From: Thinopyrum elongatum
Taxonomy: Eukaryota > Streptophyta > Magnoliopsida > Poales > Poaceae
Assembly: GCA_011799875.1 (NCBI GenBank)
Contig: CM022299.1
Span: 353,754,526 to 353,818,525 of the forward strand
Direction: 5' to 3'
DNA length: 64,000 nt
This document shows positions 1 through 10,964 of this stretch, piece by piece. The notes beneath the pieces are model-generated. The model was not told the origin of the DNA. It did not search any database and worked only from the letters and a program-made list of their open reading frames with translations. Made by a program: the position numbers and the translations under genes. Within the stretch, counting starts at the first letter, position 1, and each line of letters begins with the position of its first letter.

Positions 1-41
1 TGATCTTATTGCCTTGCTTTGTCTTGTCTCTGAAGTGAGGC

Positions 42-2250
42 AGAAACTTTGGCGGAAAGGATGGCGAAGAGGGCGAAGACCTCCACGGGCAACGAGCCCC
101 TGACAAGCTCTGCAAGCGTGCTAGAAACTATCATCATCAGCCCGGAGCTTAGCCCTCGACGCAGCCCCCAGCGTGAGTTCACTACTCGTTTTCCGCTGGC
201 GGGTGCAGAGGTTTCTACCTTTGCCGCTTATATCTTTGGGCTTGCACGAGAAGAACAGCAACAGGGAGAGTCATTGGAGGATGCCCATGTCGTGCCGCCT
301 CCGTCAACCATGCCGCCCGCAAGCGCATCTCCGGCAAGAGCTCCTACCGACGAGCCTACCTTGGAAGAGGAGGAGCCGGCAAACATGGGCACCGACAACC
401 TTTTCTCGGCAACCAATGTTGCCAGGAGGGGTGAAGCTACCCCTCAACAGCTCGACGCAGGTGACTGCTTGCCTCAGAGCACTTGTTATTCTTTCCTTTA
501 TCTTTCTGAACTTCAATCTTGATTTGATTTTGCTTCCCTCCTTCGTCCTTCAGAATTCCCTGTGATGGAACACATGGAGGTCGACGTTGTCATTGAGGAG
601 ACCGCTAGAGACGCTGTCACCGAAGCTGACAAGATCGCTGCTAGCGAGGCCGCCAAAGACGCCACTGTCGAGGTCAGCGAAGCTGCTGCCGAGGAAGCCG
701 CCAAGGAACTTGCCGAGAGGGCCGGCGAGGAGACTGATGACCATACTGACGGCATTCCTGCCGCAGGAGCGCCAGGCGCTACACCAGCCACAGAGCCCCC
801 AGCCACTGGTGAGACGATTGTCGAGGATCAACCATCGACATCTGAGGCTCCCTCATTGAGCAAACATCTCAAGGTTGGCGACAACCTATTCGTCACCTTG
901 CCGGGGATGGCAAGTATTGGAGCACCGACCGAAGGGGAAACTTTTGATGAAGAAATCATCACTGCTGCCGGGCTCGAGATCGTCGATGAACCAAGTGTCG
1001 GCAGCGGCAAATCTGAAGAAGATCAGCTTCTCCAGGCCATGGGCGATAATTTCCGCAAGCTCCAAGCGCTCCACCGTGCCCGAAAGGAGAAGGGAGACTC
1101 CAGAGCTGCAGTTGTTGAAGCAGCCGAGGCGGATTTCCAGAAGCGCATTGAGCAAATGCAGATCTGGTACGCCGAGGCCCTTCAGGAGTTGACTGCCAGC
1201 CGGGAACAAGTGAGCCAAAGCTGGACGGAGCTCCTCCTGAGGCAATCTGACATAGAGAGGGCGCAAGAGGAAGCTGCACAAAGGGTTGCCGCTGAGGATG
1301 CTCTCTTGACGCAGCGCCGCATTGGACTTGAAGCTCATGAAGAAGATCTTGCCACGCGTGAGCAGGCACTTGCCGCCAAACTCTGCGGCAAGGATGAAGA
1401 AATTGAAAAGCTTGTCGCACAGCGGACCCAGGAGCTAGAGCAAAAGCACAAGGAGGCGCTCAAAGCCTCAACTGTAGATCACGCCAACAAGCTCAAAGAA
1501 GCCATCGATGCCGCCGAGGTCGCAGAGGCTGCCAAGAATGAGCTGAGCAACAAAGTGAAGGAGCTGGAGGCGGATCTTGAGGAACACAGCAAGAAACTCT
1601 CGACGCTCAAAGGTGACAGGGAGAAAACTCTCCACAGCCTGGCGGAGATGCAAATTGCTATATCTAACAAGACCAAGCAGCTCTCTTCAGCAAACGATGC
1701 CATTGCTGATCTGAGGCTGAAGCTGACCACGCTAGAAAAGTCTCTTGAGGACGGCAGGGCCCGCGAGAAGGCCCTGAGTAAAGATCTCCAAGATGAGAGG
1801 AACTTGCTTAAAAGCGCTGCCACCGCCCAAATTGACTATGAGAAGGGTGTGAAAATCTGGACTGATCGCCTTGTCGACACCGCGGAGAAGCTCACAGCAC
1901 AACTATCAACCATGGGCCGGGATGGCCTGTAAAACTTCAGGTATTTCTCTAAAGAAAGGATATCCCCGAGCGCCAGGCTGACCATGTTCTTCGAAAGCAT
2001 CATTGATGCTCTGAAGCTGCTCCAGTCCAACCGAGCGACCCAACTGGCCAATGAATCCCACAAGCTTTGCCGGGCCGTCCTCCACAAGGTACTCATCAAG
2101 GTGGTGCATAAGAACCCTGGCATTGACCTCACCAACGTGCTCGACCACTTGCCGAAGGATGCAGATCTCAAGGCACTTGAGGAGCTTGTCGCGCCCATCC
2201 TTGAGAAGGTAGATTCAATCAAGAGGGTTGAAGGCCAGCACAGGGACTAG
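42..2250 (+). pseudogene. Gypsy-1 antisense gene, coiled-coil protein, 5' part outside window
   Basis: This coding region runs opposite to gag-pol and belongs to the class of additional ORFs found between pol and the 3' LTR of Tat-lineage elements. The first ATG in view is at 61, but the frame is open upstream, so earlier exons probably lie to the left. An exon ends at 460, a GT-AG intron occupies 461-553, and the next exon starts at 554 in matching phase (codon split 1+2). The second exon encodes an Ala/Glu-rich stretch and then about 300 residues of heptad-rich coiled coil. A TAA at 1930-1932 interrupts the frame, which continues in phase to a TAG at 2248-2250. The tail after the stop resembles the ends of related proteins and was probably part of the ancestral product. 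Its cellular role is not known. Confidence 0.75.
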
Positions 2251-2969
2251 CCGTCTCACTTTTCCTTGCTGCCACCATTCCATGCCAAGGACAATTTAGT
2301 CTTAAGTTAGAACTGCGGCAACAATCGATGTAATATAACTTGCTATGATTGAGTACATGCGTGCTATTTCCCCTGTCCGATTTCTTTCCGTATGATATAC
2401 GCCCTACGCTTACTGGAAACTTGCTGGCGTGCAACCTGCCGCAAGCGCTGGGTGCGGGACTTCAGCAGCTTGCTGGAGATGCAGCAGCCGGCAAGACACC
2501 TTGGCGTTCTTGGTGCAGCCACTTAGACTGTTCAGCGGACTCGAAACAAAATAAGGGCGCAACCAATTACGACAAGGGTTCCTTCGCGTGCAGGTTTTCC
2601 ATACAAGGGCCGAAATCGTCCAAAGAAAATAGCCTGATAGTAAAAATTGAAAAACTTGCTCAAAATTTTCACAACTTAACTTTCTATCGTTGTACTCCTT
2701 CTGGCAAGACATCAATTCTGAACATCGCCCATTGGTATCCGTACCTTCCTTCCTTCCCTCCCCCCCCCGGCAAACTTGTGCGCGAGGGAACCTTAATATC
2801 TCAGACAAGCATGCATATATATAAACATGGAGATCAACAAGAAATGCATAACACTTAAGCTTATTCAACTGCGCACAGGGTCTATGCCTGGCTTTGTACA
2901 AAGGATTATATGCCTTGCCCGCAAGACTCGTACAAAAGGAGGTTGCTGGGGGCCCCCGGCAACCGCGCC
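2251..2969. other. Gypsy-1 spacer between convergent antisense gene and pol
   Basis: This is about 720 bp between the end of the plus-strand antisense gene and the end of the minus-strand integrase frame. I see no gene. It keeps the Gypsy-1 word TTGCCG/CGGCAA at several places (near 2308, 2490, 2768 and 2955). It lacks the hairpin array found at the equivalent place in Gypsy-3. Confidence 0.6.
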
Positions 2970-5900
2970 TTATGGGTAAAACTTGCGAAGATGTTCGATA
3001 TTCCAGGAGTTGCTCACTAGAACGCCATCCTCGGTCTCTAGGCGGACAGCGCCGGGCCTGGTGACTCGTACTACCCGATAAGGGCCCTCCCACTTTGGTG
3101 TCAACTTGTTTGAATTTTTGGCGGACTGAATCTGCCGAAGAACAAGGTCGCCTTCCTCAAGGCTTCGGGCATGAACTTTGCGGCTATGGTAGCGGCGCAA
3201 AGCTTGCTGGTAGCATGCAGCTCGCACAGCAGCTTGAAATGATCCTCCTCAAGGAGCACAGCGTCATCTTGTCGCAGTTGCTCTTGCTCAAGCTCATCAT
3301 AAGCGAGCACTCGAGGTGACCCGTATATGAGTTCCGTGGGGAGAACTGCTTCCGCTCCGTAAACCAGAGAGAAGGGTGTCTGGCCAGTGGCTCGATTTGG
3401 TGTCATTCTGATTGACCAAAGAACCGCCGGCAACTCATCAATCCAGCGCCTTCCGCACTTTTTCAGCTTGTCAAAAGTCCTGGTCCTGAGACCGCGCAAC
3501 ACTTCAGCATTAGCCCTCTCCGCTTGGCCGTTGCTTCTCGGGTGAGCAACAGAGGCAAAACAAATTTTGCCGCCAAGGTCTTGGACGTATTGCATGAAGG
3601 TGCGACTTGTGAATTGCGTGCCGTTGTCGGTGATGATCCTGTTGGGCACACCGAAACGGCAAACTATTCCTTTAAAGAACTTGCCGGCTGATTGTGCTGT
3701 CACCTTCCTCACCGCTTCCACCTCCGGCCACTTTATGAACTTGTCGATTGCTACGTACAAGTACTCAAAGCCCCCGGTAGCATGGGGAAAAGGGCCCAGT
3801 ATGTCGAGCCCCCAGACCGAAAATGGCCAGGAGAGAGGGATTGTCTGAAGAGCTTGAGCTGGCTGATGCGATTTCTTTGAATGAAACTGGCACGCTTCAC
3901 ACTTGGTTACTAGTGCAGCTGCATCCTGGAGAGCAGTGGGCCAAAAGAAACCTTGTCGGAATGCCTTTCCGACAAGCACTCTTGATCCTATGTGAGAGCC
4001 ACATATGCCTCCGTGTATCTCTGCCAACAGCTCCCGTCCATCCTCCCGAGGAATACACTTCAATTTCACACCGTCCAGTCTCTTCCTGTACAGAACGCCA
4101 TCGATGAACTAGTACATGCTAGACTGACGGGCTACTTTTTCCGCTTCTTCTTGCTCCTCAGGGAGTTCTCCTGTCTGAAGAAAATGGACAATGGGTTGTG
4201 CCCAAGCTGGAGCCTGGGGCTCAACAACTAGGACTAAAGGCATCTCTTCTGCCGGGGGAACGTTTGTCTCGACGGCAAGGACCTGAGCCCCTGCTGGAGC
4301 CTGTCGTTCCCCGGCAGACTTGCCGCTGATCCCGACGACTTCCTTGCCGGCGGCTCCCGGGAGCTCTGCCGGAAAGTACTGACCAGAATTCAACTTCCTT
4401 CTCTTTTCTTGCCTCATTGATGGCGCTACAGATGGATGAGTTAAATGGAGCACAAAAGTTCCTGGTTCCACAGGTAACTTGAGGGCAGCGTGCTTTGACA
4501 GGTCATCAGCAATACTGTTTTCGGCACGAGGAATGTGCTTTGTTTGCAGACCGTCAAAGCGCTCTTCCATTTTTCTCACTTCATCTACATAGGCTTGCAT
4601 CAATGGACTCTGATAATTTTTGTTAACTTGCCTGACAACAAGCTGCGAATCGCCTCTGATGATGAGCTTCTTGATACCAAGGTCTGCCGTGATCCTGAGA
4701 CTGGCAAGCAGGCCTTCGTACTCCGCAGTGTTGTTTGTCGAGCTCTCCCGAGGAAAATGCATCTGAATTACATACTTGAGGTGCTCTCCGGTGGGTGCGA
4801 CAAGCAGCACGCCAGCACCGGCGCCTTGCAGCGAGAAAGCGCCGTCAAAGTACATAATCCATTCTCGATCTGTTTCCCTGCCGGGAAGAGTCGTTTCTTG
4901 AATCTCCTCGTCTGGCGTTGGGGTCCATTCCGCAATGAACTCCGCCAAGGCCCTGCTCTGAATTGCTGAAGTACTTTCAAACTTGAGACCAAAGCTTGAT
5001 AGTTCCAACGCCCACTCCACAATCCTGTCGGTTGCCTCTGGATTTCGCAAAATCCGCTGCAACGGGAAGCAAGTGACGACGGTAATCTCATGCGCTTGGA
5101 AATAATGGCGCAGCTTCCTCGAGGCCATGAGAAGGCCGAAGAGCAATTTCTGCACACCAGAGTATCTTGACCTAGCTCCCTGTAAAAGGGAGCTGACAAA
5201 ATAAGCTGGACGCTGCACCATCTTCCTCTTTTGCACTGATTCCTCTGACTGCGTAGATCCTGTCTTGCCGGCACGAGACTTTGCCGGGGAAGATCCCGGC
5301 ACATCACTCGATGGTCCTGCCGCTGCCGTTGCCCCCTCGTTGACTTCTCTCTACGCCACTAACGCAGCACTAACCACTTGATTTATTGCCGCTAAATACA
5401 ACAGCAATGGCTCTTGTGGCTTAGGCGCGACTAGCGTCGGCGGAGAGGAGAGGTACCTCTTCAAATCTTGCAGCGCTGCCTCCGCTTCCGGAGTCCATCT
5501 CATTGGACCTGCCTTCTTCAAAATTTTGAAAAAGGGCAGGGCGCGCTTAGCGGATTTGGAGATGAACTTGCTTAAGGCAGCAACGCAGCCGGCAAGACGA
5601 CGTACATCCTTGACGCGTCTTGGCGCTTCAATCTGCTCAATAGCTTTGATCTTGTCGGGGTTCGCTTCGATCCCTCGCTGAGACACAAAGAACCCGAGAA
5701 GCTTGCCGGAAGGGACGCCAAACACACACTTCTCAGGATTGAGCTTTAAATTGATCTTGCGCAGATTTGTAAATGTTTCTTCTAGATCTTGTATGAGCGT
5801 CGCTTTATCCTTGGTTTTGACCACTATGTCATCCATGTATGCTTCCATATTTCTATGTAGCTGAGGCTCAAAACCAATTTGGACCGCTCTCGCAAATGTA

Positions 5901-6421
5901 GAACCAGCACTTTTCCACCCGAAAGGCATTCGTATAAAACAATATGTACCACATGGGGTGATAAATGCGGTCTTTTCTTCATCTTCTTTTGCCATGAAGA
6001 TCTGATGATATCCCGAGTAGGCATCAAGGAACGACAGTAGATCACAACCAGCAGTGGAGTCCACAATCTGGTCGATGCACGGCAAGGGGAAAGGATCTTT
6101 TGGACAGGTTTTATTGATGTCTGTATAATCAATACACAACCTCCATTTCCCATTCGCCTTGCGCACTACAACCGGATTGGCCAACCATGTTGGGTGAAGC
6201 ACTCCTCTGACCAAACCTACCGCTTCTAACTTCCTGATTTCTTCGGCAATAAATTCTTGCCGCTCCAAGGCTTGCTTTCTCACCCTCTGCTTGATGGGCC
6301 GCGCGTGAGGACAGACAGCAAGGTGGTGCTCAATTACCTTCCTGGGGACACCAGGGATGTCAGATGGTTGCCATGCAAACACATCGACATTCGCCCGCAA
6401 GAAGGCAATGAGCGCGCTTTC
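2970..6421 (-). pseudogene. Gypsy-1 RT, RNase H and integrase (pol), disrupted
   Basis: The reverse transcriptase, RNase H and integrase part of the polyprotein copies element RNA into DNA and inserts it. From the UAG at 6422 the frame runs through RT (6400-5354; AYMDD catalytic box, MPFG motif), a Gypsy RNase H relic, an archaeal-type RNase H (about 4900-4500, with the D, E, D and D positions seen as FDGA, NTAEYEG, RGDSQL and ADDLSK) and integrase (4069-3101; HHCC zinc region, D in GLDILGP, D in ITDNGTQF, E in GQAERAN). The same frame is broken by TAG at 5351-5353 and by TAG near 4109. A one-base frameshift near 3228 moves the C-terminal part into 3227-2970, which ends HLRKFYP-stop. All domains are recognisable, but no full product can be made. 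Confidence 0.9.
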
Positions 6422-6424
6422 CTA
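6422..6424 (-). other. In-frame UAG between gag-pro and RT of Gypsy-1
   Basis: On the minus strand the codons read GAC AAA TAG GAA AGC. The frame upstream (gag-protease) and downstream (RT) is the same. Gypsy-3 has AAC AAA TAG GAA GCC at the same place. This may be a readthrough stop controlling the Gag to Pol ratio, or a shared nonsense mutation; see findings. Confidence 0.7.
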
Positions 6425-9325
6425 TTTGTCATCTAGGGTGGAACTTATAGTGAAAGTTCCTCCCGTTCCGTCCTCCTTGACGGGCACCTTCTTGGTCTCT
6501 AGTGGAGCAGCCTTGGACTTCTTGTTCTTGCCGGTGGAACTCTCTGGTGCGTCCTCAACGGAAGCGCAGCACTCCGAAGAGGTGCGCTTGCCGGGGTTTG
6601 CACCAGAGATCTTGTCGGTCTTCTTCTCCTTCCCCCCGGGAGTTCCAGCGGCAGGAGCAGATGCCTTGATGGCAGGTGCTGCGGCTGCTTCCCGGTAGAG
6701 TTGGTCGGTGCAGATTAGTGCATCCTTCTTGTCGGAGTGGATAGTGATGACACTAATCGGTCCGGGCATCTTCAACACATTATACGCATAGTGTGATGCC
6801 GCCATGAACTTGGCCAGCGCTGGGCGGCCAAGGATCCCATTGTATGACATGGGGATCTTGGCGACATCGAACACTACCTTCTCTGTCCTGTAATTGAGCT
6901 TGCTACCAAACTTTACCGGTAGCGTAATCTTGCCTTTTGGCTGGGTCCTTCCTGGATTGATCCCTTGAAACATGCCCGTTTCCTCGAGATCTTCATCAGG
7001 AATTTGCAGCTTCTTGAGCACGTCCGGCGAGATTAAGTTCAGCCCGGCCCCATCGTCAACCAGCATTTTTGTTACCTTGAGGTTGTGGATCATTGGTGAG
7101 ACCAACAAGGGCAAGCACCCGACCGCAGTTGTGAGATCAGGGTGATCCTCGGCGTAAAAAATGATAGGCATGTTGGACCACTTTAGAGGTTTCCGTGCAT
7201 CAAACGACGGCTCCGTTGCATTAACCTCACGCACCCACTGTTTGAGTCGGCGGTGAGAAGAATGCAACAAGGCGCCCCCGTCAATACACATGGCCTCTGT
7301 GGCTTTCTGAAACTCGTGCTCACTGGATTCGTCGTCTTCCTCATCATCATCGCCTCCCTCATCCTTGTCGCGGCCTCGGGCGGGCCTCTCCTTCTGTTGC
7401 TTAGCCTTGCCGCGGTGGCCTCCTCGGCCACCACGCTTCTTGCCAGATCCCTCAACACTATCCTGGGCCTTCTCCTTGTCTCCCCTTTCATACTCAGCTC
7501 TCTGCTTCTCGACAAGCTGCTCAACTTGCCGGCAGTTTTGGAGATCATGGCCCTTGGTGCGAGGGATCCTGCAATACTGTTTGCTGGAGCCTTCCGGCTT
7601 GTGGGCAGCCGCCAAGGCCTGACAAGAAGCGCACCCGGCAACCTCATTGCCGGGGTCATCAACCTTGGCCTTCTTGACGGTGCCGGGGTTGCCGGATTCC
7701 TCGACAGCAAGCACGGCCTTGCCTTTGCGCTTCTTGTTCCGCTGCCGGCCTTTCTTCGACGGGGTTGCAGCATCTTCATCCTCAGATTCGCCCCCTGCGC
7801 CAACACCCTCACCGGGGAGTTTTCTCCCTTCTTCAGCTCGAGCGCACTTGTTGGCCAAAGCATAAAGCTTGGCAATACTCCTGACCTTGTTCATCGCCAG
7901 CTCTTCGCGCATCTTGCGGTTACGCATGTTCTGATGAAACGTGCGAACAACAGCAGCAGGATGAACATCTGGAATATTGTACTGCACCCGGCTAAACCTC
8001 TGGATAAACTTGCGCAGGAGCTCGCCCTCCTTTTGAGGGAGGAGATGCAAATCACTTTCTTGGCCAGGAGCTTGGTGGCCTCCGACAAAGGCGCCAACAA
8101 ACTGATGGCACAAATCTGACCAAGAAGAAATGGAATTCTCCGGCAGATGCATCAACCACGACCTGACGTTGGGTTTGAGCACCAACGGGAAGTAGTTGGC
8201 AAGTATCTTGTCATCTCGGCCCCCGGCAGCCTGCACCGCAATGGTGTAGATGCTCAGGAACTCCGAGGAGTGAGTCTTGCCGTCATATTTCTCCGGGACC
8301 TCTGGTTTGAACGTTCGGGAGTTGGGCCACTGGACTCGCCGTAGCTCACGGGTAAATGCTGGACAACCTACCTCATAGGGCAAGTCGCCAGCGTCCCCCG
8401 GCGCAGGCTTGTCAATAGTAGGCCCTGCGCGTTTATCGGACTGATGACGTGCCTCCCGTCGCCGCTCGATGGTAGTTCGAGCATCCTCTTTGCTTCGTTC
8501 CTGAAGAACTTGACGTTGATCGCAGCGCATCTGCGGATCGGACAACGCCGTGGAATCGTCATCACGGCCGTCGGCCCGCCGGGTTGACGACCGCCACTGG
8601 TGTCGTGGAGGGGAGTGCACCATGGTCGCACCGCCTCCAGTCTTCTCACCATTGGCTCGTGCCAGATCGATAGACCGCTGCCACGAGGGCCCCGCTTGCT
8701 GCGGCCCATCCTTGTTGACGAAGCCGATGAGGCTCTGGATAGTAGATCGCCACTCCTCCATCTTCTCCGGAGTAGGAGGAAAATCGAGGAGCAGCTGCGC
8801 ACGTGCCAAAGCTTCTGCTGGCATAGGCGGCGGCGACAGGTGCGAGGTATGTGAGGTGCTCTGACTCCTAACAGTGTTAGAAGGAGCATCGTCACGATCA
8901 CGCGACCGCGCGCCACTTCCACCGGCAGTTTGGCGTGCATGCTGGGCCTGCGCACCTTGGGATCGATACGCAGAAGTCTTTCCATGGGGACGTTCAGAAC
9001 CACCAACGCCACGGCGCTGTTCATCGCGTGCGACCTGGGAAGGCCGCAACGCTTGCGCTGGCGTATAAGTCCTAGGAGGTGTCCTCCGATCTCTGGAGTT
9101 CGCTACGCCGCCCGTAGGCAGCACGGCTCCATCTCTGGATCTAGCGGCGTGCGGGTTGCCGTCGCCGCTGCGAACGACGCCGCTCACCTGGCTCGGATCA
9201 CCAGAACACCGTGGAAGCTCTAAACCTCCACCTCCTGCATCCACGCCGTCACCCGTCCGAGTAGGCATGGGCAAGACGGACGTAGACGGAACAACCGCTG
9301 CTGCACCCTTCTTCTTGGGTGGCAT
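6422..9325 (-). CDS. Gypsy-1 Gag-protease polyprotein
   Basis: This ORF of about 967 codons begins at the ATG at 9325 (MPPKKKG); the upstream in-frame GTG at 9337 is an unlikely start in a eukaryote. The first 330 residues are disordered, rich in Arg, Pro and Ser. A retrotransposon Gag domain follows at about residues 370-510, where a Trp-rich core (SWLMHLPENSISSW) marks the family fold. A basic stretch and a degenerate zinc-knuckle region (CRIPRTKGHDLQNC) come next, and then a pepsin-like protease near residues 780-880 with DDGAG in place of the usual DGGSG or DGGAG. Gag forms the virus-like particle and the protease matures it. The frame is intact to the UAG at 6422. Its neighbours are the PBS upstream and RT downstream in the same frame. 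Confidence 0.88.
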   Translation of the reverse strand: MPPKKKGAAAVVPSTSVLPMPTRTGDGVDAGGGGLELPRCSGDPSQVSGVVRSGDGNPHAARSRDGAVLPTGGVANSRDRRTPPRTYTPAQALRPSQVARDEQRRGVGGSERPHGKTSAYRSQGAQAQHARQTAGGSGARSRDRDDAPSNTVRSQSTSHTSHLSPPPMPAEALARAQLLLDFPPTPEKMEEWRSTIQSLIGFVNKDGPQQAGPSWQRSIDLARANGEKTGGGATMVHSPPRHQWRSSTRRADGRDDDSTALSDPQMRCDQRQVLQERSKEDARTTIERRREARHQSDKRAGPTIDKPAPGDAGDLPYEVGCPAFTRELRRVQWPNSRTFKPEVPEKYDGKTHSSEFLSIYTIAVQAAGGRDDKILANYFPLVLKPNVRSWLMHLPENSISSWSDLCHQFVGAFVGGHQAPGQESDLHLLPQKEGELLRKFIQRFSRVQYNIPDVHPAAVVRTFHQNMRNRKMREELAMNKVRSIAKLYALANKCARAEEGRKLPGEGVGAGGESEDEDAATPSKKGRQRNKKRKGKAVLAVEESGNPGTVKKAKVDDPGNEVAGCASCQALAAAHKPEGSSKQYCRIPRTKGHDLQNCRQVEQLVEKQRAEYERGDKEKAQDSVEGSGKKRGGRGGHRGKAKQQKERPARGRDKDEGGDDDEEDDESSEHEFQKATEAMCIDGGALLHSSHRRLKQWVREVNATEPSFDARKPLKWSNMPIIFYAEDHPDLTTAVGCLPLLVSPMIHNLKVTKMLVDDGAGLNLISPDVLKKLQIPDEDLEETGMFQGINPGRTQPKGKITLPVKFGSKLNYRTEKVVFDVAKIPMSYNGILGRPALAKFMAASHYAYNVLKMPGPISVITIHSDKKDALICTDQLYREAAAAPAIKASAPAAGTPGGKEKKTDKISGANPGKRTSSECCASVEDAPESSTGKNKKSKAAPLETKKVPVKEDGTGGTFTISSTLDDK

Positions 9326-9388
9326 GGTGAAAAACACGGTGAAGAAACTGACGCGCTGATCACCAGATTAGGTTCGCGCAACCTTGAT

Positions 9389-9406
9389 CCCCTACCTGGC
9401 GCGCCA
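9389..9406 (-). other. Gypsy-1 primer-binding site
   Basis: On the minus strand TGGCGCGCCAGGTAGGGG begins four bases inside the LTR end, the expected place and form of a Gypsy tRNA primer-binding site. I do not assign the tRNA. Confidence 0.7.
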
Positions 9407-9410
9407 AAGA

Positions 9411-10137
9411 TGTCGGCATACGACACCTATGGGATCCGAAGGACCCCTTTATGGTTCGGCAGGGAGAGAGGTATGCACAAAGAGCATAACCGATGATCAA
9501 CGCGAGGGGATTTTTACTCAGGTTCGGGCCGCTGATCAGCATAAAACCCTACTCCTGCCTTAGTTTATTATCAATGTTTCCGTCCCAGTTCTTGGAGCGC
9601 TTGTGATGAACAGTGTGTTCGTGCAGCAGCTACGCATGCAGAATGGGCCGAGAGTGCTTTCTCCTGAGTTCTCCTCCCTATAGCAGTTGCCTTGGGCCTC
9701 CTTTTATATGATCAAAGGGGTCACCACAGTGGCAAACTGCTCATATGCGAGGTGTAAAGTAGCTACATGGTTATCATACCTAACCACTGACCGTTTAGGA
9801 CAAATGCATTTAATGCACCATGAGGTGTCCGTTTAGGTGTCCTTACTTTCTTGGGGATGGAAAAAGGGGCCATCCCATCAGCACCGCTTAAGCTCGCCTC
9901 CACTAGCGCCTTGCCACGCATCCAGAGATGGGACCAGAATGCCAGGCTGGTCGCTGCGCTGGAGCGGTGGCACAGTGGCGGAACCTTGCCGGGTGCAACT
10001 CTTGTCGGGCTCCACAGGCTACCCCGGCAAGATCTTGCCGGGAGCCGAGCCCCTGGTCTCTAGTTCTCCTTATCTTGAATGTCTCTTTGATAACCTTGGA
10101 TTGATCTTCAGTTGTTCCCCCGACAAGCCTTGCCGCA
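9411..10137 (-). repeat. Gypsy-1 5' LTR
   Basis: The LTR begins TGTCGGCATACG on the plus strand (its sense 3' end is CCGACA). It carries a minus-strand TATA-like box (ATATAAAAG, about 9702-9710). The right end is placed at 10137 (TTGCCGCA) because the Gypsy-1 word TTGCCG extends to that point; an alternative end at 10125 would give matching TGTCGG/CCGACA inverted ends. The LTR copy needed to decide lies outside the window. Confidence 0.75.
9702..9710 (-). promoter_or_regulatory. TATA box of the Gypsy-1 LTR promoter
   Basis: The minus strand reads ATATAAAAG in the LTR, about 300 bp before the LTR end and oriented toward gag. It is the only good TATA match in this LTR. Confidence 0.5.
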
Positions 10138-10964
10138 GGTATGGCTACAACTGCCCATGCACAAGTATGGGGTACTAAAGGCCCAATATTTAGTACACCG
10201 ACAAGAGATGACACCTAAGGAATTTTGTGAAGTTTGCATGATTCCCAACGAGGGCAGCCCTATAGAGCCACGTCCTAGAGACGTCTCAGATTTCATATCT
10301 GAGGTAACTGTGGGGCAGTTGAGAGGAGTTCCTGAGGCTAGGGTTACTAGTTTGCATTTTTCCTGTTTTGCGTTATTATTCATTATTTGCCTGGAGGTGT
10401 TTGACTGGTCGGTGGGAGAGTGGAACTCTCAGTTCACCCGACCTTGTTATTTTGCGCCATGCTCTTTATAGTGATAGAACTTTTAGTTTGGGTGCTATGA
10501 TCGCTCGACGGTTACACACTAACCGTTCGAAGGGCATTATTTATGGTGGTATTTATGCTTCCCGCCTCGCCAAACACTTCGAGATTCCTATTAGGCATGA
10601 CGAGGCGAAAGAGACGCTTTTCCCTTCTAAATTTCTTGATTATGGTACCATGGTTGGGCATAACATTATTGATGATGGCCCAAGGCTATTCCGATATAAC
10701 TTAGTATTCAGACAGGGTACTCGTGAGATTATTACTTTGCCTGCGCCTGCCTTGTTTGATCTTTTCAGGGGCAAATACACTATCATGCCCGAGGACATTT
10801 ACGCTTATTGGGGCTTGACACTGTCCCAAACACTTGAGCCAGAGCCAGCACCTGAGCCAGAGCCAACACCGGAGCCTGAGCCCATCGAGGAGCCTATCTA
10901 TCAGTGGGAGCCTCAGGAGCCTCAGTATTACCCAGGAGGTGGCTATTTCGACCTGTTGTCGTAG
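10138..10964 (+). pseudogene. Gypsy-associated ORF with Glu-Pro repeat tail, frameshifted
   Basis: The frame is open from the Gypsy-1 junction to a break near 10358-10361, where one extra T in a run shifts it by one base; it resumes in another frame to a TAG at 10962-10964. The joined reading has a conserved-looking block of about 220 residues (for example SLGAMIARRLHTNRSKGIIY and REIITLPAPALFDLF), followed by a low-complexity Glu-Pro tail at about 10830-10890. No catalytic motif is visible. I know similar proteins as repeated ORFs of Triticeae Gypsy elements but not their role. The start lies beyond the Gypsy-1 insertion. Confidence 0.65.

Larger units (their letters stand above)
1..10137 (-). 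mobile_element. Gypsy-1: Tat-lineage LTR retrotransposon, left end outside window
   Basis: The element reads on the minus strand: 5' LTR (9411-10137), PBS, gag-protease, RT-RNaseH-integrase, spacer, and then an antisense gene on the plus strand. The 3' LTR is not in the window. RT carries YMDD, followed by a degenerate Gypsy RNase H and a second archaeal-type RNase H, and then an HHCC/DDE integrase without a chromodomain; this order is typical of the Tat lineage. Two in-frame stops in pol (5351 and 4109), a frameshift near 3228 and a stop in the antisense gene make it a dead copy. The right boundary is either 10137 or 10125, because both give a TG...CA LTR and the TSD partner is out of view. 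Confidence 0.9.

Noticed and set aside
1928..1970. Possible intron around the TAA at 1930 in the Gypsy-1 antisense gene
   Set aside because: The frame continues in phase directly after the stop without a clear acceptor, so a simple nonsense change explains it better.
7253..8119. 288-codon plus-strand ORF inside Gypsy-1 gag
   Set aside because: It is the shadow of the GC-rich Gag frame on the other strand; it lacks a domain and a start context.
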